A DNA stretch of 42,548 nt from Tubiluchus corallicola. Taxonomy: Eukaryota > Priapulida > Priapulimorpha > Priapulimorphida > Tubiluchidae. The stretch lies in assembly GCA_030141605.1 (NCBI GenBank), contig JAQGDQ010000280.1, forward strand, positions 187,510 through 230,057. Reading direction: 5' to 3'. Both the position numbers and the translations under genes were made by a program. Shown one piece after another: positions 1-10,654 of this stretch. Position 1 is the stretch's first letter, and the number at the start of each line of letters is the position of its first letter. Below the pieces are notes generated by a model. That model worked only from the letters and a program-made list of their open reading frames with translations, was not told the origin of the DNA and did no database searches.

Positions 1-110
1 TTCTTCAAAACTTATTGGTGATTCTGTTATTAATATTGTTCTATTTTAGCGTCATGCAGAGGTAAATAAATTGAAATTGAATTGAATTGAATTGAAACAA
101 ATTGCAAACG
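1..110 (+). repeat. Probable LINE 3' tail with TTGAA pentamer run
   Basis: The stretch ends in a short run of TTGAA units (about 70-100) just after TAAATAAATTG. Non-LTR elements commonly end in a short tandem tail of this kind, so this is probably the 3' end of an element whose body lies left of the window. No coding sequence is visible to confirm it. From here to about 447 I see only unique AT-rich sequence. Confidence 0.35.
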
Positions 111-447
111 AATTACAACTTCAATGAAGTATACAGGCACTAAATAGTACAAACTACATACAAGCAACATACATAAGCGGCAAATTATAAAAGCAGAAAG
201 TGTTCTATAAGAATTGTAATATTATAGTTGTATTACTTAATACAACCATAACAATCGCATACATTAACACATGAATACATTATCATAAATTCTCTTTTGC
301 TATTTCATAACTCTTAATATACATGCAAAAAGTGAAATATACGCATAACCATATCCCAGCACGTATAAAAAGGAAAAGTGTTTAGTTTACAAAGCGTTTA
401 TACAAATCGTGTTGTTCCGCTAGTTTGTTTACCAGTCTATGGTTTAA

Positions 448-1010
448 CTGGTAAAATTCAGAAAATGGTTCTATGACCTTTTCTCTAAAGGCTGCAAAGA
501 TAATAACGGTCATCCAATATTGCCGAATTGTAACTGTGGGTTTCGATTTGAGTCTGTTGAACACTCTTTGTTGCACTGCACATTGTATCAACAAACTAGG
601 GTTGTTGTGTTTGATAAACTAAATGAAATACTTCTGCCCGAAAACCTTAATATAGCTGCCTTAGGAACTAATGATCTGTTGAAGTTGTTATTGTTTGGAA
701 AAGATGAATTTAACTATGTTGCTAACTGTAAAATATTCCGATGTATACATGACTTTATATTACGTACTAAGCGCTTCCAGTAGTTTCTATCTGATATGAA
801 ATGCATCAGTGTTAAATATTCGTACATTAATATTTTCTAACCGTCATTTTCTACTAATGTCTAATGTAAAACTTGTCAGCTTGTGTAGTTATAGTCTTTT
901 CTTACTGTAAATGTTCTTGTAAATAGTGTATAAAGTCTGTTGTGGTGAGGATCCTAAATCATGTTGTTCAAACTGTCTGATCCAATCCTAAATAAATTAT
1001 GTTTAAACTA
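448..1010 (+). pseudogene. LINE ORF2 C-terminal remnant plus 3' UTR
   Basis: From 448 an open frame runs to TAG at 781-783 and encodes the cysteine/histidine region found after the reverse transcriptase domain of many animal LINEs. It has the pattern CNCG, about six residues, VEHSLLHC, then LYQQTR, followed by a hydrophobic tail containing LGTNDLLKLLLFG. The frame is closed upstream by a stop at 445-447, and no RT catalytic core is present, so the copy is 5'-truncated. The sequence after the stop is A/T-rich and ends in CCTAAATAAATTATG near 1000, consistent with a 3' UTR and polyadenylation-like signal. A second copy of the same family is at 29590-29835, and a related one is on the minus strand at 34957-35403. 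Any apparent start inside the fragment is meaningless, since it is a truncated retrocopy. Confidence 0.75.
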
Positions 1011-1558
1011 AAATTCAGAAAAAATGATAAAGAAATTGAAGCCACAACGTGGTAGAAGCCACTCTAAGATTTTACATTACAGAATTGCTAGAAATGCGAA
1101 CGAATTCGTTTCGTCTGTTTTTTAGTTTATTTAGTAAAATGTTATGATAATGAAAATTACATGGACGCCAGGAAAATTTAACCACTGTGTCAACAACGAC
1201 TTCCTCAAGCCAGGAGAAACGATCTCCAATCAGCAGACACTGTAAATATTATCTTACAGCAATTAGTGTTGCATTTGGAAGTTGATTCATGCAAAGACAA
1301 ACAGACGTAAAATTACTAACACAAATTAAACAGCAGCAGGATTCGTTTGGTGAGCTTCAAATGACTGCTGTCTAGAGGTTATCAGGAAAAATTTTTTGCT
1401 TACAATAACACTTTGAATCTTAGATGAGTCGTTTGGAATTAAACGTAAAGCCACGTTCAATTAGTTACAATTTTAATGCCAGGATGATTATTAATGATTA
1501 GACAAACCCACCATTAAATAAATTTTATACCTTACTCGAAAGACGGAAGTGTAAAAAG
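1011..1558. other. Unique AT-rich sequence, no gene seen
   Basis: I find no ORF of note, no repeat shared with the rest of the window, and no recognisable RNA gene here. Confidence 0.5.
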
Positions 1559-1559
1559 G

Positions 1560-1645
1560 TGGAAAACTGTCTAGATTTGAACCAAGGAGCTTCGGCTTAC
1601 AAGGCGGATGCCTTGGGCCACCGTGTTCCTCGTATTTATGACGGT
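1560..1645 (-). repeat. tRNA-like (Thr-type) remnant, probably SINE head
   Basis: On the minus strand the sequence reads as GGTGGCCCAAGGCATCCG (A-box-like), then an anticodon-arm-like stretch with CCTTGTAAG, then CTTGGTTCAAATC, which fits a B box (GGTTCRANNC). The presumed anticodon would be TGT (Thr). The acceptor stem does not close, so this is a tRNA-derived repeat remnant rather than a functional tRNA gene. Confidence 0.45.
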
Positions 1646-1900
1646 ATTTAGTCCAAAGTTCATTCATTACAGCTGGTCAACCATTTCGGCATTTCCAATG
1701 TTAGAACCATGTTGTGTGCTGTTTTGTTTTTATTTATGATTATGTGTAATTGCTTTAGTATTGGTAATTATGTTTATTATAATTGTACTCGTTGTTTTTC
1801 ATAGCGTGTAATACGTGTAGATTTTGTTACTATGTATTAAAATATGTTCGTTATAATCTGTAACTATGTCTATTGTATATGATCGTTGGTATATGCTTAT
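1646..1900. other. Unique AT-rich sequence, no gene seen
   Basis: T-rich, non-repetitive spacer leading into the hexanucleotide array. Nothing recognisable. Confidence 0.45.
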
Positions 1901-1903
1901 GCA

Positions 1904-1988
<85 letters not shown>

Positions 1989-1998
1989 GTATATGTAT
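1901..1998 (+). repeat. (TATGTG)n hexanucleotide microsatellite
   Basis: About fifteen near-perfect copies of GTATGT, decaying to ATATGT at the right edge. The Tyr/Thr-rich minus-strand reading frame across it is a by-product of the repeat. Confidence 0.95.
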
Positions 1999-2464
1999 AT
2001 GTATTTATGTGCCCACCCACTTACTAACCCGACCTAGCAATATTTGACTTTGTAACGAAGCACGTGCCGTGATCACTCATCCCTCTCGCGTTAGAATGAA
2101 TTTGGAAAATGAAGCCATATATTAGGACACGTAAAATTATTGCTAGTTCGAGCGTCTCTATAATTACAAGCAACTAAACGTTCGACGATCTCGTATAAAA
2201 TATGGACAGACATTTACAACGTGTGTAGAATCACTCTCGACAAGTGATAATTCCCCGGCATCACGTGGTAATGTCATTCTCCGTTCCTCTGCTTCCCAGC
2301 CCACGTGACCCGCATCCTGAACGGAGGCTGTCAATTTTGTCGTCTCTTGCTGGCTTATTAACGCATTGGGGTGCAATGCAGGGCATCTATTGTGTTCGAG
2401 TTTTAATTAGTTCTGCTATTGCGCCTAGTCACTCAATGCATGTACGATTACTACATGAATAGTT
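1999..2464. other. Unique sequence with two overlapping short ORFs, no gene supported
   Basis: Composition is more even than in the surroundings, and opposed frames of 70-72 codons (minus 2164-2376, plus 2244-2462) overlap. Neither shows a recognisable domain, signal peptide or splice context. CACGTG E-boxes occur at 2060 and 2300. Confidence 0.3.
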
Positions 2465-3070
2465 TTAAAGGAAAGATCAAGCCTTCTGGGAAGTTACGTT
2501 TATTTCGATGTTCGCGAAAAAAAGTTTTAGTAATAAAGTTAATAAGTAATAAAAATAAGTAATAGTAATAATATTAATAATAATAATATGTAATAAGAAA
2601 GATTTAGTAATAAAAGTGCGATAAGTGCCTCTTGTAATTAGTAAAATCACTTTAAAGTCGCGATAATTTCATTTTTAAGTGCCCCCATTTTGAACTCTGA
2701 TTCTTTCACCAATGACGTCATTCACCGACCGAAAAAAGCTGCGCACTGTCAATTCCTCTCAAAAACATAAGCGGTTTTTATAAAAAGTCAGACAACTAAT
2801 TTTAAGGTATTTTTGCACGAACATTAGGTAAGCTGCAGAAGTTTGAATTTGTTTAAGCAGCGCGCCCTTACAGAAACACACGCAGTCTCCCAGCTACGTC
2901 ATGATTTTCAACTGAATGGCGACAACCATCACGCCTGAAAATGTATGCAAAGTGGTAGCATAAAGTAACTTTATGGTTTATACCTTTTTTGGCAATTTTT
3001 CCGATACATTTTTCCAAATTTAAACGACAGCAGTAAAATAACCCAGCTGAGACACGGAATTTCCCTGATA
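2465..3070 (-). mobile_element. R2 family TTAA-type MITE, copy A (diverged)
   Basis: Begins TTAAAGGAAAGATCAAGCC, which matches the reverse complement of the right end of copy B (24110-24648). It contains the same internal landmarks in inverted order: GTGCCCCCATTTTGAA, AATGACGTCATT, a TACGTCATGATT block, and a diverged other end near AATTTCCCTGATA. No transposase is encoded. The TTAA at the left edge is intact; the right one is eroded. Extra TAATAA-rich sequence (2520-2600) makes this copy longer than copy B. Confidence 0.7.
2713..2720. promoter_or_regulatory. CRE palindrome TGACGTCA inside R2 copy A
   Basis: Perfect TGACGTCA, the consensus for CREB/ATF bZIP dimers. The same palindrome sits at the equivalent place in the other R2 copies. 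Function is not shown by the sequence. Confidence 0.4.
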
Positions 3071-3094
3071 GCGTTTATAGTGTATAAGTCAGGA

Positions 3095-3205
3095 AAGGCG
3101 ATATTTAGAAACTTAGAATCTCCTGAGAACCTCAAAAGATGGCTTCTTTGATATATTTAGAAACTAAAAAGCTCCTCAAAAGACGGGTTCTTTGTTATAA
3201 GCAGT
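3095..3205. repeat. Two diverged tandem units of about 45-50 bp
   Basis: GATATTTAGAAAC ... CTCAAAAGATGGCTTCTTT is followed by GATATATTTAGAAAC ... CTCAAAAGACGGGTTCTTT. It lies just beyond the R2 copy. Confidence 0.6.
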
Positions 3206-3289
3206 TTGAATTTTGCAATGGTGACAAATTGGTGACAAGTAAGTGTATAAACGCACGAAAGCACCCTTACATTAGAAGGTTTGATCGAC

Positions 3290-3360
3290 CTTGTACCTCT
3301 AATGGGAGCTGAACCCAAGACCTTCTGTTTACCGTACGGCTATGTTAACCATTGCAAGGA
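3290..3360 (-). repeat. tRNA-like SINE head remnant
   Basis: The minus strand reads TGGTTAACATAGCCGTACGG and then GGTCTTGGGTTCAGCTCCC, resembling an A box and a B box at tRNA-like spacing. There is no cloverleaf closure. A weak call based on box motifs only. The following 3361-3720 stretch is unique sequence with a CACGTGAC E-box at about 3542. Confidence 0.3.
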
Positions 3361-3723
3361 AATTTTCTCTTATTGGTCAGCAGTTTTATTCTCATTATTC
3401 TTTTGATAAGCTTTTTTAGAGACCGGTAAAAGTAAAAAACAAACACTAGAAAACTAAAGAACAAATAGACCACGGAACTGGCGCCGCCCGCGGCTATTTT
3501 ACAAAACTTTGTGGCGGACAAGATGCCGTGTTGTCTGGGAGTCACGTGACACGATAATCGATGGCTTCAGCACAAATACATGCAGCAGATGACTTCCGGT
3601 AGAGGGAAGTAGACCTATCAAACCAGGATTGATTGATCACACAATCAGTTTACCAATAGAAACTGCTCGTAGTTAAGCAATTGAAGGCGTGTCCATTCTT
3701 AGTAAGGGATGCTGGGATGGTGG

Positions 3724-3850
3724 AAAGTGTTTACAATTCCCCACAGAGTTTAAGTAACCTAACCCTAACCGTAACCCCAATCCTAATCCCTCTTCACGAA
3801 CTAATTTCTTGTGTGTGGAGAATTGTGAGCTTTAGCCAAATCATTAACCA
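3724..3850 (+). mobile_element. R6 element, copy 1, carrying telomere-like repeats
   Basis: Left end AAAGTGTTTACAATTCCCCA and right end (reverse complement) AAAGCTCACAATTCTCCACA form imperfect inverted termini. Between them lies a short run of CCTAACC/CCTAATC units (3757-3790). The right boundary CTTTAGCCAAA is shared with copy 2 at 27271-27670. No coding capacity. Confidence 0.6.
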
Positions 3851-3989
3851 TAAAAATAAACGTCTATTCGGCTTCGCTTCTCTACAAAAACTGTAATAAT
3901 ATTAAAAACGTTATTTCGAATATGTTTTGCCAAACAGGCAGAAAAAGGCAAACAGTTGAGGGGTATGTTCTAACTTTCACTAAGTTGCT

Positions 3990-4705
3990 AGTTGCACTGG
4001 TATGTGTGACACTGATACGTGTGGCACTGATAGGTGTGACACTGATACGTGTGGCACTGATAGGTGTGACACTGATACGTGTGACACTGATACGTGTGGC
4101 AATGGTATGTGTGACACTGATACGGTGTGGCACTGGTATGTGTGACACTGGTACGTGTGGCACTGGTATGTGTGACACTGATATGTGTGACACTGATACG
4201 GTGTGGCACTGTTATGTGTGACCCTGGTACGTGTGGCACTGGTATGTGAGATACTGGTACGTATAGCACTGGTATGTGTGACACTGGTATGTGTGACACT
4301 GATACGGTGTGGCACTGGTATGTGTGACACTGGTACGTGTGGCACTGGTATGTGTGACACTGGTACGTATAGCATTGGTATGTGCGATACTGGTACGTAT
4401 AGCACTGGTATGTGTGACACTGGTACGTATAGCACTGGTATGTGTGACACTGATACGGTGTGGCACTGGTATGTGTGACACTGATACGGTGTGGCACTGG
4501 TAAGTGTGACACCGGTACGTGTGGCACTGGTATGCGTGACACTGGTACGTGTGGCACTGGTATGTGAGATACTGGTACGTATAGCATTGGTATGTGCGAT
4601 ACTGGTACGTATAGCACTGGTATGTGTGACACTGATACGGTGTGGCACTGGTATGTGTAACACTGGTACGTGTGGCACTGGTATGTGTGACACTGATATG
4701 TGATA
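3990..4705 (+). repeat. 15-bp minisatellite (CACTGGTATGTGTGA)n
   Basis: About 47 units of a 15-bp motif with variants (GGTACGTGTGGCACT, GATACGGTGTGGCACT, GGTACGTATAGCACT), arranged in alternating higher-order pairs. Since the unit is a multiple of three, frames on both strands stay open for 64-237 codons and give Val/Pro/His/Ser-rich or Cys/Thr-rich peptide repeats. I regard these as artefacts. Confidence 0.93.
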
Positions 4706-4762
4706 AATGTGTAATGATCATATTATTAGTTTATTTGTTTCCCCACTTGAGAAGATAGATAC

Positions 4763-5156
4763 AATAAGCCTTTTCACATTTTGCAATGCACACGTGCAGT
4801 TGTTGCAGTTCAAAGGTTAAATTCACCACAGCAACGTGTCTTAACTACAACCGTCACGTGACTTGTTGGTAAAGCAAAGCCGTCTGTCGAATCAGTTTAG
4901 TAACTTCAGTTGTTTTAAGCGGACTTTACTTAATTATGCATTAATCAGTGTGCAGAGTGAGTTATTGGCAGGTTCTTGCTTTGGATCAAGAAAAAATGAA
5001 CTAGGTAAGATTCTAGCTAGCTGATAAAATTGGTATTATTACAACAGCATGAGCTGCGAGGCTTTGTCACGTGTACACAAATGCATTGTTTAGTACGTTT
5101 AACCTTTGACCATTTCACGATCGTCATCAATCGCTGGAACTGCGAAAAGGCTTATT
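4763..5156 (-). mobile_element. R4 family MITE, copy 1
   Basis: Inverted termini: left AATAAGCCTTTTCACA, right (reverse complement) AATAAGCCTTTTCGCAG. The interior matches the other R4 copies in reverse order: CGCACACGTGCAG-like, GTTAAATTCACC, AACTACAACCGTCACGTGAC, GCAAAGCCGTCTG, then CATTTCACGATCGTCATC. Length 394 bp, with no ORF. No convincing target duplication can be assigned, so the superfamily is open. Confidence 0.75.
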
Positions 5157-5969
5157 ATAAGAGCTACAGTTCATGAATTCAAAAAACGTACCTGTTGCTG
5201 TACGCCATAGGAACAAGTCGTTAATGACGATCTATAGAGAGATCAAGTTTTCTTTTCAGTGTAATGGACGCTTCGTGGAACAAAGAAAAACAACTAAATG
5301 CGTCGATAAAAAACTCCAAAATCTAATGATAAACAGCAAAACATGAACAGCTTATCAAAACTAATCCGCGTTTAAGTCACCAAGCCAAAAGAATCAATAT
5401 CAGTTCTACCAGACCAAGTTTGCTGGTTTCTCTATGTCTTGCTGCGCAACAACGGACAAAAACACATCATCCGAGCAGAACGCAAGTCAATCGTAAACTG
5501 TTTTAATTCACCTCTCTCACTAGAGATTAATCAAACCATCGTCAGTAGATTAATCAGCGAATCATTCCAGTTTGACAGCGAGCCACGTTAATTATGGCCT
5601 GTAGTCATCATCGGTGTAGGTGAACATTTACAAAATCGAATCTTTCATTTTTCAAGCTTTATTAGTATCGCATCCAGTACAATGTAGTAACAATAGTAAC
5701 AAACTACCGATATTGTAGCATCATACTGTAACATTATGTTTCATACACTACTGTTACCATTCAAGACTGTTAACATGTTAACATACACTATTGTTACCGT
5801 ACTGCAGTGGGCTAGAGAAGCAAAGGCTTGTATATGAGTCCGCTGACATGTGAACCAAAAAAGAACAGGGATAAAGGTTAGATCACACAGGAAAGGAACA
5901 AGGATGTGTTAATGCAAGTTGCAGGAATAAAGACAGTAGGTTGCATCGGCTCTAGATGTCTCTTAATGC
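5157..5969. other. Unique sequence, no gene seen
   Basis: No ORF or repeat of note. Two GATTAATCA homeodomain-like sites lie close together at about 5525 and 5547, and alternating TAACAATAGTAAC-like words occur around 5690-5800. Confidence 0.4.
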
Positions 5970-6513
5970 TTAAAAGAAAACTGGATGATTGTTTAAACAT
6001 GAGTACAGAATAAAGACTGCTCTAAAATATGCTACAATAACTTTTTTTTAAATCAAAGCTTAGATTAAATAATAATTACCTCGGATATTCAAATTTCGTT
6101 AAACTTTCAAAGCTACGCGCGGCTCAGTGAATCTCCTAAGATTGGCAGCGGCGCCTTTTTGTCACGTGCGCGTGGCCGATAAATAAAAGGCGGTACCGTG
6201 ATAACCATGATCATGAACTGCGGTGTTAGTTTCTGACGTCATATGACGTAGAGCCCATTTTCGTGACATCAGGCGTTTAAACAGTACTGTAAAGCTTACG
6301 CAAACATGCTTGACACGCAAGGGAAGACGCCTGCCATCGCACAAACTGTGGTTAGTTTCTGACGTAAGCAATAGTTGCCGTTAATGAACTATCTAAGCTA
6401 ATTATTCAAATATAAAAAAAACAATTGTTAACTTTTATAAGCAAGAAAATGTATATTTTGGACAGTAAATTAAAATGAGATTAAGTATAAACAATCATCA
6501 GGTTTTCGTTTAA
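5970..6513 (+). mobile_element. R1 family TTAA-type MITE, copy 1 (536 bp)
   Basis: Flanked by TTAA at 5970-5973 and 6510-6513. The inverted ends are AAGAAAACTGGATGATTG (left) and, reverse-complemented, ACGAAAACCTGATGATTG (right), extending over about 25 bp. The 536-bp body matches 31816-32351, which has exactly the same length and also sits between TTAA tetranucleotides. TTAA duplication is the hallmark of the piggyBac superfamily and its non-autonomous derivatives. No transposase frame is present. The ends do not start with the CCC typical of many piggyBac elements, so the superfamily assignment is an inference from the target site. Confidence 0.85.
6234..6241. promoter_or_regulatory. CRE palindrome TGACGTCA inside R1 copy 1
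   Basis: TGACGTCA followed at once by TATGACGTAG (a half-site repeat). Conserved at the same place in R1 copy 2. Confidence 0.4.
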
Positions 6514-9235
6514 TCGTGTGCATTAGCTATCTACGGAGTCTCAAATGAAGATAATACACAATTCCTTTTGAAAGGTTGTAATGTTGTAATAAAGAAAGCT
6601 TTGCATGCCAAATTTACATAATTGTTCAACAGAGCCTTCTAGTCTTGATACAAGATTTACAAATCAAATTTCAAGACAGTTTCTTATCTGATGAGTGCCG
6701 AATGACTTGTATGGAACGAACAAAGTTAGGTAGTACATAAAAATGTCAGCGCCATATCCATGTTAATTCCCGTAATTCCCATGTTAATTCCATCGCCATG
6801 TTAATTCTCACAACACCCATTCAGTTTTCTAGTTTGCCTCACCTAAATGGCTCCCTAAGACGATGTGATAATTACTAATTTCTATCATCATTATCACACT
6901 TTTATTACGAGTAATGGAACAGTGATTTTTACGCAATAAGCTTTACAGCAGATTGTATGGTAGCGCAGCAGGGACACCGCCGTTTGTGAATCACTGACAC
7001 GTGACTTGAGAAATTTACTATTTAGATGCCCGGTGAATAGTTACTATTAACAAACGAAAACTATTGTGAAGCCTTACGCAAAGAAGCTCAATTTGGGAGT
7101 AAAGTATAGTTGGAACATGGAAGTAGAATAATACACAATTTTGTCGTTGAAACTTATTGTCCAGACTGTCGCTGTTTTGCTTGTAAAAGGTATTGGGTGT
7201 CAATGTCTTTTATTCAAGATGAATAGCCTCATGTTCGCAGTATCGTAAATCATGCATGACAGTCTATACACGCATTTCATTCACGCAAACGCTGACGTTC
7301 ACACTTTGTCAAAATACAAAACCTATTATTCGTTACCATAATTTATTCACGACAAATGGGTCGCGTCCAAACTGACATCACACTCAAACGTTTGACTCGT
7401 CACTGTCGTTCATTTTGCAGCTCCGTGTCTGCTGTCTTGTGATGTAACCTTTGATGATACTTGAAACCTAACTCGCAAATTCAAAAGGAATTCGCTCGTC
7501 TAATTACTAATGTCTCTCCCACAGACTGTTTTTCATTAAAATCTCGCAATGAATAGCTTTGTGTCCATGCTGCCAGATCAGGCATGTCCACACAGTCAAA
7601 ATATCACTTATCATCCCGGTTTATTTAACACAAACGGTGGTCGTGTTTACACTGTTACGTCCCTGAAAAACAGTCACTCGTCACTGAAATTCATATACAG
7701 CAAACTTAATGTCCAGTCATTCACTAGCAAGAAATAGCTTTAGACATAGAAAGAACACGCGTCGTATCTTCAATCGATGTCACTCATTAATTTCATTCAT
7801 TAGCACCCATCCTACTTAGTTTTGAGAAAAGTTTTGAGTTTAGACTGTGTTTGTCACAAATGTGTGACGCACGTCTCTCTGACTATGTCATCTCCGTGTA
7901 GCAGCCAGTACAATTCAGTACAATTTATAAAAGAATAAGTCATCTTGGTCGACGACAGTTACTAAGTGCTGAAAATAGGAAGCGTGAATAGTGAAGAATA
8001 TGTTGTCACTGTCAAGCAATTTCATTTAGTCTTGTACAGTTACTTGTATTTGCATTTGTAGACATGAAAGTATTTGAAACGAAGCCAGTCTTAGTCGTGT
8101 GACCCAAGCTTTAGCTTAGTAGTATACGCCACCTGGGTTTACACGTAGTCAGATTTTCTGTTGCCGCCATGCTGATCATGCCGTTTAGTGATACCTGAGT
8201 TGCTTAGTTTATTTTGTTGTAACTTCACAGTCATTAGTCGTGGTTGTCACCAGTAAATGTAACTCGCTGTCTACTTTAATAATTAGTTAATAATTTAAAT
8301 TCGTTAGAAATTGCTTCAAAATCTCTGGGATCACAAGTAATAATTTGTGTTTCAGTCTTCTTAAATCTAATTTCTCATTTTGTCTAAATAGTAATAACCT
8401 TTAGCACGTTTTAAGCATCTTTTGTGACCTATTATTTTAATAAATTGCAGGTGTATCTCACAGTCTAATGCTGATTTTTGTCGTTTCTTTGCCTGGACTA
8501 TGCGCAACCACGTATGTTTTGTTCTCGAACTATAAAAAGCAAATTTTGTAAAAAAATTAAAACTGTCCGTCTCTTCATCCTTTCTCAGGATAAAATACTC
8601 AGCGTCACAAAGCTTTAAATTCAAACGATAACATAATTTTGCTAATTAAGTTGCAAAACTATCTACTCACATCTGCTCAGAGGTTACTGAACGGTACGCT
8701 GCAATAAAAGCGAGTTTGCAAAAGTCGGAAGCTACCGGAAAAAATGAGCAAAACCCTTGACACAGTTTGATATCGCATGCATAACAGAGGAAGAAATAAA
8801 GCGGTTTATTGGACGCAACAACTAAACCCTGTTTCCGTAGACAAATAGGTTGTAAAAGACCTGACACAATGTTAAGTGCTACCGGTAATTGATATAGGGT
8901 ATACAGGATATAACATCATTACAAGAGCATTACAAGCACCCTCAGGTTAAACCATAAACTCATTTATCAAACACATTAGGAAGAAATAAAGTTAGCTGTG
9001 TATGGGGCACGGTGCAGGCGTGAGAACTAGGGTACAAGAGGACTTTTTTCGAGTGGCTTTTCGGATTGGTCCTTTAAAGCAGAGAAAACTGAGTTATTTA
9101 TGAGCATACTTCGGGGTTGGTCCTTTAAAACACGAACGTACAAACTGGAAAAAGAATCAAATTTGTTCAAGTCCTTAAACCAAAACGGATCGAATCCGAA
9201 ACCCTAGGTCAAAATAATCTACTCTTTAAAATATT
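6514..9235. other. 2.7 kb of unique AT-rich sequence, no supported gene
   Basis: No repeat family found elsewhere in the window is recognised here. Three copies of CCATGTTAATTC lie at 6758-6808. A 62-codon ATG frame at 7549-7737 (no recognisable domain) is preceded by a plausible 3' splice site (branch-like TTACTAAT, pyrimidine run, CACAG ending at 7524). No matching donor or further exon can be seen, so I do not call a gene. Around 9060-9130 the word TTGGTCCTTTAAA occurs twice about 56 bp apart. Confidence 0.4.
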
Positions 9236-9396
9236 GTGATGTCATCAATAGTCGGGCTCGCCCGCCGTTAATTAAGTTTTTAATCTACAATTTACTTATC
9301 AGAAGCGCTTTTGCAGTATTAATTGTGTTAAATGTACACTTTTTATCGGATTTGAAAATGAGTTAGTATACGAAAAATCATCCTGTCTTCCCTTAA
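9236..9396 (+). repeat. R5 family dispersed repeat, copy 1
   Basis: About 160 bp matching the reverse complement of 36143-36297. Shared words include GATGTCATCAATAGTCGGG, GCCCGCC, CGCTTTTGCAGTATTAATTG and AAAAATCATCCTGTCTTCC. It ends at TTAA (9393-9396). Its right end, reverse-complemented, reads TTAAGGGAAGACAGGATGAT, which resembles the R1 terminus. The left end is not clearly delimited. Confidence 0.7.
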
Positions 9397-10195
9397 AACA
9401 ATGTTGAAGCGATAATACGTTTACTAATCAATGTACGGTATTCAAAAATTCAGTCCATGTTGGAGTAGTAAGTTTTATCGTGAAACGTTAGCTCATACGC
9501 GATTTATCTGTATTAATTCATAAAAAAATGCTGTTAATTTATCAATTATTACGCGTCTACTTGCAGACTCAATATATGAGAATTAAAAATGAAATCCATG
9601 CAAAGAAATTAATAATGACACACGTAAATACATACTGTACACAACTACACAAAAATAAAAGCAACTGCACAAACTTACATACAAACAAACATGCGTGTAA
9701 ACAAATGTGTGAAAATGTACAAGATTTTGATGTCTTGTAGAATTTCAGAACGATTTCAATCTATTGCTCCATTGAAAAATCATCCTTAACTGTGCTGGCA
9801 TCGAAATGGTGAACAATATCCTGGCAGCGGGTACAACTTTGAATCTGCCGGTAAGCATAATAGGAACTCGGACAGGCTATTACAGACTGTTTCAATTTAC
9901 TTTCTTACTAAGCAAGAAACCTTAATCAATTCACGAACTGCACTGGAATGGAAGACAATGCATTCTGTGACTGCTGTGGACTTATCTTAACAAAAGCAGT
10001 GACTGTGTTTACGGTTGTCGTTCACTAATATATAATACTTACGAGTTTTCACCTTTCCTCCTGGTAAATCTATTGTTTCAAACGATTATACATTTAGGTA
10101 CATAAACAACTTACTGGTTACTTAAACACCACAAATTCCACAATATTTCACGTAAGCTTACAGTTTACAAATAACTGTAATTGATTAATGACTAA
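9397..10195. other. Unique AT-rich sequence, no gene seen
   Basis: One 70-codon Lys/Asn/Thr-rich frame (9528-9740) starts at ATG but has the composition expected of A-rich noncoding DNA. No motif or splice context. Confidence 0.4.
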
Positions 10196-10470
10196 TTAAC
10201 CAAAAAACACACACAGGGAAACCACATTCGACTGATGAATGGAACCAAGTGCTGGGAAACCATGCGCGTACTTAAAAGCACATTCAACTTTGCTCAGCTC
10301 AAGCTTAACTGTATAGAGCGCCTTGGAGAAGCCAAGCAGACACATTCTCCTCTTCCCCGGGTTATAAATAACGTCACGAATGTCGGGCGATGGACTTATT
10401 TTCTGAAATTCAGGCTGTTTGCTAAAGACAGAGTAAACAGCGATCAACACCAGAGCAACACAACATTATA
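10196..10470 (-). other. Candidate secreted-peptide-like reading frame (unproven)
   Basis: I do not recognise this as a known gene. On the minus strand a frame is open from just after a stop near 10470 to the stop near 10196. It begins with a hydrophobic run (CCVALVLIAVYSVFS), followed by a polar segment ending NPGKRR, then about 55 more residues. Hydrophobic leader plus Gly-Lys-Arg is the layout of an amidated neuropeptide precursor. No in-frame ATG precedes the leader, although one lies in another frame just upstream (minus strand CTATAATG). The same stretch also holds a good splice-acceptor-like sequence (TGTTTACTCTGTCTTTAG) that would remove the leader. An opposing plus-strand frame (10235-10471, 78 codons, real ATG) overlaps it. 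Base composition is less AT-rich than its surroundings. It could be an exon of a host gene or chance. Confidence 0.2.
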
Positions 10471-10654
10471 GTCGCAGATTATGATTCAGATCTGTGGCAT
10501 AACGAAACGGAAACACCTGTTTCACCACTGAAATTTAAGAAATTGATGAATAGATCAAAAATTTACAAAAATTTCCATGGAAACCGACCACGTAGACCGG
10601 CAAGTACAGACATTATTCAGTAACAAACTGTGCAATGCTTTAACTATTACTGTT

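Noticed and set aside
1560-1645. Functional tRNA-Thr gene
   Set aside because: A- and B-like boxes and a TGT anticodon-like triplet are present, but the acceptor and T stems do not close properly.
3980-4721. ORFs of up to 237 codons across the 15-bp minisatellite
   Set aside because: Unit length divisible by three keeps frames open. No start context, signal sequence or unique coding flank.
7524-7737. Terminal exon after a splice-acceptor-like CACAG
   Set aside because: Good acceptor and an ATG frame of 62 codons, but no upstream exon or recognisable protein; such sites are common by chance in AT-rich DNA.
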